Positions 17,956 to 24,805 of a stretch of DNA of 45,293 nt are shown here, in pieces; within the stretch, counting starts at the first letter, position 1; each line of letters opens with the position of its first letter. Made by a program: the position numbers and the translations under genes. The DNA lies in contig JAGOSM010000009.1 in NCBI GenBank assembly GCA_018062315.1, positions 1 through 45,293 on the forward strand, written 5' to 3'. The notes beneath the pieces are model-generated. The model was not told where the DNA came from. It searched no databases and saw only the letters and a program-made list of their open reading frames with translations. The stretch comes from Simkaniaceae bacterium. Its GTDB lineage: Bacteria; Chlamydiota; Chlamydiia; Chlamydiales; Simkaniaceae.

Positions 17956-18920
17956 AAAAAGTTGTTGTCGTCGGAGGAGGAACCGGGAATTACACGGTAC
18001 TCAAATGTTTAAAGTCTCATGGGGTGGACCTTTCTGCTGTAGTTTCTATGGCCGACGACGGGGGATCTACAGGAATTCTTAGGGATGAGTTAGGGGTGCT
18101 TCCTCCTGGAGATGTAAGACAGTGTTTAGTTGCCCTTTCCGATTCTTCTGAAACGATGCGCTCTTTGATGAATTACCGCTTTGAACAGGGGGGATTAGGG
18201 GGGCATAGTTTTGGAAACCTCCTCCTTTCTGCCCTTGAAAAGGTGACGGGGAGTTTTGAGCATGCTGTAGAAGAGGTGGGTAAAATCTTGTTTATTCGGG
18301 GCAAGGTCATTCCTGTCACGACGCATAAGGTGCGTCTTAAAATGGTACTTAAAGATGATAGGTTACTAGAGGGGGAAAAAGAAATTTATCTCTCTAGGGA
18401 TATTGAACGTGGGTATAAACACCTTTATCTCGATCCATTTCCAACTGCGAATCCCCATGCCATTCAAGCTATTGGAGAGGCTGATTTAATTGTCATTGGC
18501 CCAGGGGGGTTGCACACCTCTATCATCCCCAATCTCCTCGTATCAGGAATTAGTACTGCTCTGAAAGAGGCTAAAGGGAAGAAAGTTTTTATTGTCAATT
18601 TGATGAACCGACTGGGACAAACTGCAGGATATGGGACAAGTCATTATATTGAAGAAATGTCCCGTTTTATTGGAGAGGATATTTTTGATTACGTTTTTGT
18701 CAATAATCAATACCCTCCTGAGGAGTTAATGCAGAGGTATGCCGAGGAGGGAGAGCTTGTCTCTAATGATCTTCCCGATGATGAGAGAGTGGTGACAGCG
18801 CCTTTTCTTGGGCAACTTTCTGATAAAACAGAGGGGGATCGTCTGATTCATCGCAGTTTAATTCGGCATGATCCTGAAATTCTTAGCCATGAGTTGATGA
18901 ACATTGTTAATTGTCTTTGA
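17952..18920 (+). CDS. yvcK: YvcK/CofD-like gluconeogenesis and morphogenesis factor
   Basis: The 322 residues belong to the CofD/YvcK family: N-terminal nucleotide-binding GGGTGNYTVLKCLK, then MADDGGSTGILRDELG, LPPGDVRQCLVAL and GHSFGNLLLSAL, and later GPGGLHTSIIPNLL and VNLMNRLGQTAGY. In Bacillus and other Gram-positives, YvcK binds UDP-GlcNAc and is linked to cell-wall precursor supply and carbon balance. A similar role would suit an organism with a full lipid II cluster 6 kb away, but that is inference. The ATG overlaps the rpe stop by 4 bp, and the end overlaps the next gene by 17 bp. Family call is firm; the function in chlamydiae is not established from sequence. Confidence 0.9.
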   Translation: MKKVVVVGGGTGNYTVLKCLKSHGVDLSAVVSMADDGGSTGILRDELGVLPPGDVRQCLVALSDSSETMRSLMNYRFEQGGLGGHSFGNLLLSALEKVTGSFEHAVEEVGKILFIRGKVIPVTTHKVRLKMVLKDDRLLEGEKEIYLSRDIERGYKHLYLDPFPTANPHAIQAIGEADLIVIGPGGLHTSIIPNLLVSGISTALKEAKGKKVFIVNLMNRLGQTAGYGTSHYIEEMSRFIGEDIFDYVFVNNQYPPEELMQRYAEEGELVSNDLPDDERVVTAPFLGQLSDKTEGDRLIHRSLIRHDPEILSHELMNIVNCL

Positions 18921-19578
18921 TTTAGATGACACCCTTGTCGATACCTCCGCTTCAATCACCCCTTTTCTGCAAGAAAGGGCCCTGAAGAAGCTCGTAGAAG
19001 CGGGGTTGCAGCTCCCTTGTTTTGATGAGGGGCTGGCCATGCTCCGTTCCATTGATGCGACCGCCTCTTCAGGAAAAAATGCAGTTAAGGAATTTTTAGA
19101 ACTTCAAGATGGTCTTCACTATCTAGATCTCGCTCTTCATACGATATATGAAGCCCCCCAATTTGAGCGCCCTATTCAACCTGTAGACTATGCATTAGAT
19201 CTTTTAAGACAGCTTGTCAAGGATCATACTCTTGGGATCGTGACAGCAGGGTATCCTTCCATACAAAGGGAAAAAATAGCCCTTTCTGGCATTAACCCTT
19301 CTTATTTTAGTTTTATCGAGTGTTGCCCTGAGGGATATAAAAAGCCTACCTATCAAAAAATGATGAAATCTCTTGGCATTGATCCAAGAGATGTGGCAGT
19401 ATGTGGGGATCGAATTTCTGTTGATCTTGCTCCAGCTAAAGAGCTTGGATGGAAGACAATCCATTTTCGCTATGGGAGAGGCTTAGGTAGGACTGGATTA
19501 AAAAGTGATGTGGACTATACCATATTAAGGCTAGAGGAAATACCCAAATTGATAAGACAAATCGAGAATAATCTATGA
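18904..19578 (+). CDS. HAD-superfamily hydrolase
   Basis: This 224-residue protein begins with HAD motif I, VFDLDDTLVDTS, where the two Asp residues act as nucleophile and acid/base. Motif II is near VTAGYPS, motif III uses the Lys in YKKPTYQKM, and motif IV is GDRISVDLAPAKELGW. An all-helical cap (about residues 18-90) places it with phosphoglycolate phosphatase/pyrophosphatase-like HADs; the substrate cannot be told. The start is TTG at 18904, directly before motif I, overlapping yvcK by 17 bp, and the end overlaps efp by 4 bp. It is therefore translated in a coupled chain rpe-yvcK-HAD-efp. Confidence 0.85.
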   Translation: MLIVFDLDDTLVDTSASITPFLQERALKKLVEAGLQLPCFDEGLAMLRSIDATASSGKNAVKEFLELQDGLHYLDLALHTIYEAPQFERPIQPVDYALDLLRQLVKDHTLGIVTAGYPSIQREKIALSGINPSYFSFIECCPEGYKKPTYQKMMKSLGIDPRDVAVCGDRISVDLAPAKELGWKTIHFRYGRGLGRTGLKSDVDYTILRLEEIPKLIRQIENNL

Positions 19579-20132
19579 TTTCTGCAAACCAAATTACCCC
19601 AGGTATGACGATCTCCATTCGGGGGGAGATCTATCGTGTTGAATCGGCCGTCAAAGTGACGGTTGCCAAAGGGGTCCCCTTTATTAAAGCGAAACTTAAA
19701 AATCTCATTTCAGATGAGCTTGTTGAAAAAAGTTTCAAGTTAGATCAAGAGCTAGATGAAGTCGCTTTGAAAGAAAAGCGCCTTGAATTTCTCTACCCTG
19801 AGGGAAAAGATTTTTTATTTTTGGATATCGACGAATTAGGCCAAGTGCTTGTTCCTTTTGAAATTATTCATGATAAAATTCATTTTCTTAAAGAAGGGAT
19901 TCAAATTAAGGCGATGTGTTATGGGGAAACGATCTTTTCGATTGAATTGCCACAGTATCTCGAATTAATGATTGTTAAGACAGAGGCGATGGAATCTAAG
20001 GTTTCTGTTTCTAATGCGAGTAAATTAGGTGTGCTCGAAACAGGGGCTAAAATTGCAGTTCCCCTTTTTATTGAGTCAGGGGATATCGTTAAAGTGGATA
20101 CAGGGCTGTGCGAATATGTCCAGAGGATATAA
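19575..20132 (+). CDS. efp: elongation factor P
   Basis: EF-P relieves ribosome stalling on polyproline stretches. The 185 residues fit the three-domain KOW/OB/OB layout: MISANQITPGMTISIRGEIYR at the start in two pieces, KAKLKNLISDELVEKSF in domain I/II, and GVLETGAKIAVPLFIESGD plus KVDTGLCEYVQRI at the end. The tip loop reads VTVAKGVPFIK where most EF-Ps have VKPGKGxAF; a Lys is kept at the modification position, but the flanking residues differ. Chlamydiae commonly carry two efp genes, and this is the diverged copy next to accB (CT122 position). The start overlaps the HAD stop by 4 bp. Confidence 0.9.
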   Translation: MISANQITPGMTISIRGEIYRVESAVKVTVAKGVPFIKAKLKNLISDELVEKSFKLDQELDEVALKEKRLEFLYPEGKDFLFLDIDELGQVLVPFEIIHDKIHFLKEGIQIKAMCYGETIFSIELPQYLELMIVKTEAMESKVSVSNASKLGVLETGAKIAVPLFIESGDIVKVDTGLCEYVQRI

Positions 20133-20135
20133 CAG

Positions 20136-20567
20136 GTGGAATTAGACGAAATTAAAGAATTCATGCAGCTTATGGAAGCGCATGGCATGACAAAGCTTGC
20201 AGTGAAAAGGGCTGATGGAAGTGAAATTCAACTTGAAAAAACACTGCCTCCTGTCAAAGCTTCCGAACTCCTCTATTCCAACCTAGCTATGACAGCAGCC
20301 CCTCTGCCAGGAAATCTCCCTCAAGAGGAGGAGGTCAATTACATTACCTCGCCTATGGTGGGGACTTTTTATGCCGCTGCTTCACCAGACACCCCTTCTT
20401 ATGTGAATGTGGGGGATCATGTGACTGAAGATACAGTAGTGTGTATCATTGAGGCCATGAAAGTGATGAATGAAGTGAAGGCGGGACAGCGGGGAGTGAT
20501 TAAAAAAGGGCTTGTCGACACTGGACATCCCGTTGAATATGGGACAAGGCTCTTTGAAATTCAATAA
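20136..20567 (+). CDS. accB: biotin carboxyl carrier protein of acetyl-CoA carboxylase
   Basis: AccB carries the biotin that AccC carboxylates for malonyl-CoA synthesis. The 143 residues include an N-terminal helix (ELDEIKEFMQLMEAHGM), a short Pro/Ala linker (about 45-70), and the biotinyl domain with the biotin Lys in EAMKVMNEV. ITSPMVGTFYAAASPDTPSYV is the typical domain start, split here by the linker. The start codon is GTG at 20136, 3 bp after efp; no other start fits the N-terminal helix. The end overlaps the likely accC start. Normal length. Confidence 0.95.
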   Translation: MELDEIKEFMQLMEAHGMTKLAVKRADGSEIQLEKTLPPVKASELLYSNLAMTAAPLPGNLPQEEEVNYITSPMVGTFYAAASPDTPSYVNVGDHVTEDTVVCIIEAMKVMNEVKAGQRGVIKKGLVDTGHPVEYGTRLFEIQ

Positions 20568-21981
20568 AGTTTTAATTGCTAATCGAGGGGAAATTGCAGT
20601 CAGGGTCATTCGGGCTTGCCATGATCTTGGGATTTCCACAGTTGCAGTTTACTCAACTGCAGACAGGGAAGCACTTCACGTGCTGCATGCAGATGAAGCA
20701 GTGTGCATTGGAGAAGCTCCTTCTCAAAAATCGTACTTAAAAATACCTCATCTCCTTTCTGCAGCTGAAATTACAGGGGCCGATGCGGTCCATCCCGGAT
20801 ACGGATTTCTTTCAGAAAATGCCAATTTTGCCTCCATTTGTGAAAGCTCAGGGTTAACATTTATTGGACCTAAACCCCAAGCTATTGCCCTTTTAGGGGA
20901 TAAATCAGAGGCAAAAAAAATTGCGAGAAAGGTGAGATGTCCTGTTATTCCCGGTTCTCATGGGATCGTGGAGGATTTAGATACCGCTCTCAAAGAAGCA
21001 AAAAAAATTGGGTATCCGATTTTTATTAAAGCGGTTGCTGGAGGGGGAGGAAAGGGAATTAGGGTTGCTATGGATCCTGAAGACTTTACTCGGAAATTTA
21101 TTGCAGCGCGCACCGAGGCGGAGATCTCTTTTAATAACCCAAATGTTTACCTTGAAAAGATGATTGTAAAACCGCGTCACGTTGAAGTGCAGGTGATGGG
21201 GGATTTATACGGTCACTATGTTCATCTTGGAGAGAGAGATTGCACGATTCAAAGGCGGCGGCAAAAACTGATCGAAGAGAGTCCAAGCCCAATTTTAACT
21301 CCTTCCCTTCGTAAAAAAATGGGAGAGTCTGCAGTAGCAATTGTGAAAGCTGCAGGTTACCATACTGTGGGGACTGTCGAATTTCTTTTGGATGAGGATT
21401 ACAATTACTATTTCATGGAAGTGAATACCCGGATTCAAGTGGAGCATACGGTTACTGAGGAGCTTACGGGGATTGACCTTTGTATTGAGCAAATCAAGTT
21501 AGCTCAAGGGGAAAAGCTTTCCCTTAAACAAAAAGAAATTCAGTTTAAGGGACATGTCATCCAGTTTCGAATTAATGCAGAAGATCCGTCTAAAAACTTT
21601 TCTCCTTCTCCAGGAAAGCTAGAGTATTATATTCCCCCTGGAGGGATTAATGTAAGGGTCGATTCTGCTTGTTATCCAGGGTATCATATTCCTCCTCATT
21701 ACGATTCGTTGATTGCTAAGTTGATTGTCAAAGGAGCGACCAGAGAGGAGGCTTTTCGGGTAGGGTTAAGAGCTCTTCGGGAGTTTCATATCGGGGGAGT
21801 GGAGTCAACGATTCCATTTCATCAATACATGTTGAATAACGAGCAATTTCGGGGTGGCTCAGATTACCAACTAGATTTTGTGGATAAACTCTTAGAAGGG
21901 GGACACAACCCCTTCGTGAATATGACCACAGATGAGATCAACGCAAAGGCGCAGAGACGCAAAGACGCAGAGAAAAATTAA
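20539..21981 (+). CDS. accC: biotin carboxylase subunit of acetyl-CoA carboxylase
   Basis: AccC carboxylates biotin on AccB using ATP and bicarbonate. The ATP-grasp motifs are complete: KVLIANRGEIAVRVIRA at the start, the Gly-rich loop KAVAGGGGKGIRVA, HLGERDCTIQRRRQKLIEE, and the metal/catalytic segment FMEVNTRIQVEHTVTEE. I give ATG 20539 as start (480 residues); TTG 20554 (KFNKVLIANRGE) fits the family's usual first residue even better, and neither has a strong Shine-Dalgarno site. The last 14 or so residues (INAKAQRRKDAEKN) go beyond the family's normal end and are encoded by an intergenic-type 8-bp repeat, so a repeat has extended the C-terminus. Overlaps accB by 29 bp. Confidence 0.94.
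   Translation: MGQGSLKFNKVLIANRGEIAVRVIRACHDLGISTVAVYSTADREALHVLHADEAVCIGEAPSQKSYLKIPHLLSAAEITGADAVHPGYGFLSENANFASICESSGLTFIGPKPQAIALLGDKSEAKKIARKVRCPVIPGSHGIVEDLDTALKEAKKIGYPIFIKAVAGGGGKGIRVAMDPEDFTRKFIAARTEAEISFNNPNVYLEKMIVKPRHVEVQVMGDLYGHYVHLGERDCTIQRRRQKLIEESPSPILTPSLRKKMGESAVAIVKAAGYHTVGTVEFLLDEDYNYYFMEVNTRIQVEHTVTEELTGIDLCIEQIKLAQGEKLSLKQKEIQFKGHVIQFRINAEDPSKNFSPSPGKLEYYIPPGGINVRVDSACYPGYHIPPHYDSLIAKLIVKGATREEAFRVGLRALREFHIGGVESTIPFHQYMLNNEQFRGGSDYQLDFVDKLLEGGHNPFVNMTTDEINAKAQRRKDAEKN
21940..21974. repeat. period-8 repeat (CGCAGAGA/CGCAAAGA) inside the accC 3' end
   Basis: AACGCAAAGG, CGCAGAGA, CGCAAAGA and CGCAGAGA follow each other without spacing. Related fragments appear in intergenic DNA at 42253-42270 (AAACGCAGAGACGCTGAGA) and 45177-45186. 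The copy here is translated as the accC tail. Such sequences occur in many unrelated bacterial genomes, to my knowledge without an assigned function. Confidence 0.7.
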
Positions 21982-21988
21982 CTGCAGT

Positions 21989-22237
21989 TTATTTAGGTTT
22001 GGGCGACAGAACGAGATTCCTTAAGCGCTCGTCTAGGGCATCTGTGCTGACAGGGGGCATTTCAAAAAAAGAGGGGCGCCTTAGAGCATGGCCTCCTACG
22101 TGGTGTCGATGGCCGCCTAGAGTTTCTCTTGCGACTTGACTAGTGATCTCTTCCACCCAAACACCTCCGACACATACGAGGGTGGGTATAGGTTCTTGTG
22201 TTGCTGGAGCCACATGGTGTCGATTAGTTGGTAACAT
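21989..22237 (-). CDS. small hypothetical protein, 82 aa, His-rich
   Basis: I do not recognise this protein. The start at 22237 (MLPTNRHHVAPATQ) is chosen because GAGGAG lies 5-10 bp upstream, one of the best Shine-Dalgarno sites in the window; a longer frame to 22297 lacks one and would overlap rsmI. The protein has two His clusters (NRHHV and GGHRHHVGGHALRR) and ends VLSPKPK. It has no membrane segment. It lies 49 bp downstream of rsmI on the same strand and may share its transcript. It converges on accC with only 7 bp between the stops, and no terminator is visible there. Confidence 0.5.
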   Translation of the reverse strand: MLPTNRHHVAPATQEPIPTLVCVGGVWVEEITSQVARETLGGHRHHVGGHALRRPSFFEMPPVSTDALDERLRNLVLSPKPK

Positions 22238-22286
22238 ACATCTCCTCTTTAGTAAAAGATTAAAGAAAATGTTAGCACGATGTGGA

Positions 22287-23027
22287 TTATTCAGCAAATA
22301 ATTTGGCTAGAATTTTAAACGTATCTTTATCAGATAAAGAGAGTTTTTCTTGGAGAAAATGGATGTGTTTTTCTGAGAGTTCTTGTTTCGGCTCTCCTCG
22401 AATGAGGATCACACATTCACCCCGATATTCCCGGTCTTTGAGAGAAAGAGGGGTTCCTGTAATCACTTCTTCGTAAATTTTTGTAATCTCCCGAATCACG
22501 ACGACTTTAAGGTCATCTGGAAAAAGGCTCAATGTTTTTCCTACGCGGTGAGGGGATTCAAATAAAATAGAGATGCCGTCATAGAATGCAATTTGAGCAA
22601 CGAGGGGGCGCTGCCCTTTTTTAGGGAGAAAGCCGACAAATTGGAATGGTTTTCCTTCGGTATCTCCGTAAAGGGACATGGCCGATGTGACAGCTGAAGG
22701 GCCAGGAATGACTGTGGTAGGGATCCCTTCTTCTCGGCATCGTTCAACTAATTTTTCTCCAGGATCGGAGATCGCTGGCATTCCTGCATCAGAAATCAGG
22801 CCAATATTTTTCCCAGAGAGGAGGTCCCGAATGACTCCTGCTTCTCTCTCATGTTCGGAAAATTGATGGAAACTTATAAGGCGAGTCGTAATTTCGTATT
22901 TATCAAAAAGGCGACGGCTGATCCGGGTGTCCTCTGCAAGGACATAGTCACATTCTTTAAGGGTGCGGAGCGCCCTCAGGGAGATGTCTTCGAGATTGCC
23001 GATGGGAGTGCCGATCAAATACAACAT
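22287..23027 (-). CDS. rsmI: 16S rRNA 2'-O-ribose methyltransferase RsmI
   Basis: RsmI methylates C1402 of 16S rRNA at the ribose using SAM. The 246 residues begin MLYLIGTPIGNLEDISLRAL, the family signature, followed by LAEDTRISRRLFDKY, ISDAGMPAISDPGEKLV and VIPGPSAVTSAMSLYG. I start it at ATG 23027. A GTG at 23036 would add three residues (MPP) but lies inside tRNA-Cys. The ATG at 23025-23027 is immediately after the tRNA discriminator base at 23028, so tRNA 3' processing would leave an mRNA with no leader. No Shine-Dalgarno site is possible outside the tRNA. Otherwise a normal, full-length enzyme. Confidence 0.94.
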   Translation of the reverse strand: MLYLIGTPIGNLEDISLRALRTLKECDYVLAEDTRISRRLFDKYEITTRLISFHQFSEHEREAGVIRDLLSGKNIGLISDAGMPAISDPGEKLVERCREEGIPTTVIPGPSAVTSAMSLYGDTEGKPFQFVGFLPKKGQRPLVAQIAFYDGISILFESPHRVGKTLSLFPDDLKVVVIREITKIYEEVITGTPLSLKDREYRGECVILIRGEPKQELSEKHIHFLQEKLSLSDKDTFKILAKLFAE

Positions 23028-23099
23028 AGGTGGCACCCAGATTTGAACTGGGGAATGGAAGCTTTGCAGGCTTCTGCCTTACCACTTGGCTATGCCACC
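23028..23099 (-). tRNA. tRNA-Cys (anticodon GCA)
   Basis: The minus strand folds as a complete 72-nt cloverleaf. The acceptor stem GGTGGCA pairs fully with TGCCACC. The D arm is AGCCAAGTGGTAAGGC, the anticodon loop CTGCAAA holds GCA, and the T arm is CCCAGTTCAAATCTGGG. The discriminator base is U, the identity base of bacterial tRNA-Cys. CCA is not encoded: the next bases are the ATG of rsmI. The promoter lies 15 bp upstream. Confidence 0.97.
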
Positions 23100-23113
23100 C
23101 TAGGTAGGGCACT

Positions 23114-23142
23114 ATTATTGAGGATTTAGTGATTATTGTCAA
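23114..23142 (-). promoter_or_regulatory. promoter of tRNA-Cys and rsmI
   Basis: TTGACA (23137-23142, minus strand), a perfect -35, and AATAAT (23114-23119) are 17 bp apart. The predicted start leaves about 8 nt before the mature tRNA. The -35 box overlaps the TGA stop codon (23139-23141) of the upstream protease gene, so it sits partly in coding DNA. Confidence 0.7.
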
Positions 23143-24719
23143 AAAATTGCAGCGAGCTCTCTTCGCTTCTCTTTTACAAGAGCAGGGGTAAGGGTTCTAT
23201 CTTGCGCAAAGGTAGCGTAGCGACCAACATTGTCAAGCATGGCCTTTGTAAAGAGAAGGCCATAAGGGCCACATTGAATATCATCACCTGTTTGCTGCTC
23301 GATTACCTGATTTTCGATCGTGTAATTAGGATAGTGGGAGAGCATCTTAGCAAAGTCTTCTCTAAACGGAGAACTCTGTTTTCTTGTTTCAAGATTAATT
23401 CCTTTAGAGTCGTAGTAATAAATTTTTTGAGTTGTATCATCTACAAAGAAGAAGACATAGTGACCAGCGGTATTGTAGTAGTAGAGCCCTTGAGAAGTTG
23501 TAAGTTTTTCTAGATTTGCCTGGGGAATCACTTCTCTTGCGCTAAAATTCCGGTGGTTTGTTTTAAGAGCATCACAGTATGCTTGGATCGTTGTATCGTG
23601 AATTCGACCGTCTAGATTGAGAAGATCTTCTTTAGGGGTTTGAGGGGTTGCAACGGGAATAGGGCCTGACATCTCTCCTTGAATTGTACGTGCAATTTCT
23701 TCTGAATGGGTTCTTAAGTCACTTAATGTGGTTGGCTCCCCCTTCTTAATAAAAGAAGAGATTAAGGCTCTCGCCTGATCTTTCTCCGCAAGCCCAGTAA
23801 TATTGAGAGGCTGATCCGACACAACACTCTTCCATTTTTTATAGAAAGGAAGTTTGAGAAGCGATTTAAGATTGGATGCAATTTTTTCAAGTTGCTCTTT
23901 ATCGGCGTGATCTGAGAGTTTTTTCCCAGCAGGATCGACAAAAATGATTTTTTTCTCTTTCTTATCAACGATAAATCCAACAGGGGGCTGACTACCCACC
24001 CGTTCTATAACCACATAGCCTTTATCCTCTTCTCCACTTAGAAAGAGCTGACTTGCAATATTTTGAGTATCAAGATTTACAATCGTATATTTAAGAGGGG
24101 GATTAGAAGCAGTACTTAGGGCAGCATCCATTGCAGATCGATCAAGAGGTTTCGTCTCATCTCTCCATAGTGTGGCAGCTGTATTTAAGGAGACATCTTT
24201 AAGAGTGTCTGGATCAGATGTGGTTGCTAAGATTTGTCGATCATCTTTTCCTGTATTCCAAAGCGCCTGAAGTGTAGGAAGTAAAGCTTGTTGTGTTGCT
24301 GGATTCAATGAAACCGTTGCTTTATCTTGAGCTCCCCATTTAAAGAATCGGTAGAACCCATTTAACATCTTATAATCAGATGTTTTGGGGTCTTTAGAAC
24401 AGCGATCAAATTCTGTAATTCCTCCATGAAAGTGCCTCATAACACAGACGGTGGATTTGTCAAGTTCTTTTGTTTTTTGATCCTTTGGAATTAATTTTTC
24501 CTTAGCCCATACTAAAGAACATTGTTTTGAGATCTCTTCCCAAGTTTTTTGGTTGTGGGCAACCAATTTACCGCCTGGAGTATGCTGTGTGATAATATGT
24601 AATTTTCCTGTATAAGGATTGCGGTAAGAGGTTAACGCGGTATGTCGTTCTGGTGCGACTTGGAGAATTATGTCAGATGTTTGATCATGATGAACGGTTG
24701 TTTGTACTGTGCTTGCCAT
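23139..24719 (-). CDS. candidate secreted CE-clan cysteine protease (Ulp1/C48-like)
   Basis: The C-terminal domain has the order and spacing of CE-clan proteases (Ulp1/SENP, ChlaDub, related to YopJ): His in TAGHYVFFFVDD (H420), Asp in IYYYDSKG (D437), Gln and Cys in EQQTGDDIQCGPYGLLF (Q475/Q476, C483, codon 23271-23273). Such enzymes remove ubiquitin, SUMO or NEDD8, or acetylate host proteins; which applies is open. Residues about 233-267 (GYVVIERVG, then KKIIFVDPAGKK) repeat the His-strand/Asp-strand unit without His or catalytic Cys, so an inactive copy precedes the active one. I start at ATG 24719 (MASTVQTTVHH), 526 residues, because the TATAAT lies between it and the longer start at 24761. 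No signal peptide or membrane helix, as in many type III effectors. Confidence 0.72.
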   Translation of the reverse strand: MASTVQTTVHHDQTSDIILQVAPERHTALTSYRNPYTGKLHIITQHTPGGKLVAHNQKTWEEISKQCSLVWAKEKLIPKDQKTKELDKSTVCVMRHFHGGITEFDRCSKDPKTSDYKMLNGFYRFFKWGAQDKATVSLNPATQQALLPTLQALWNTGKDDRQILATTSDPDTLKDVSLNTAATLWRDETKPLDRSAMDAALSTASNPPLKYTIVNLDTQNIASQLFLSGEEDKGYVVIERVGSQPPVGFIVDKKEKKIIFVDPAGKKLSDHADKEQLEKIASNLKSLLKLPFYKKWKSVVSDQPLNITGLAEKDQARALISSFIKKGEPTTLSDLRTHSEEIARTIQGEMSGPIPVATPQTPKEDLLNLDGRIHDTTIQAYCDALKTNHRNFSAREVIPQANLEKLTTSQGLYYYNTAGHYVFFFVDDTTQKIYYYDSKGINLETRKQSSPFREDFAKMLSHYPNYTIENQVIEQQTGDDIQCGPYGLLFTKAMLDNVGRYATFAQDRTLTPALVKEKRRELAAIF

Positions 24720-24741
24720 CTTTATGAATCTTTTTATTTTA

Positions 24742-24747
24742 ATTATA
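24742..24747 (-). promoter_or_regulatory. -10 element of the CE-clan protease gene
   Basis: TATAAT on the minus strand, 22 bp before the ATG at 24719, in AT-rich DNA shared with the divergent murF start (24720-24805). No good -35 is present (TAGTAA at 17 bp). It places transcription after the upstream ATG at 24761 and so favours the shorter protein. Confidence 0.5.
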
Positions 24748-24805
24748 TCACTTTTAAACATTTTTTACTATTAATTTAAATTAACTTATTAATAATGAGG
24801 TTATT

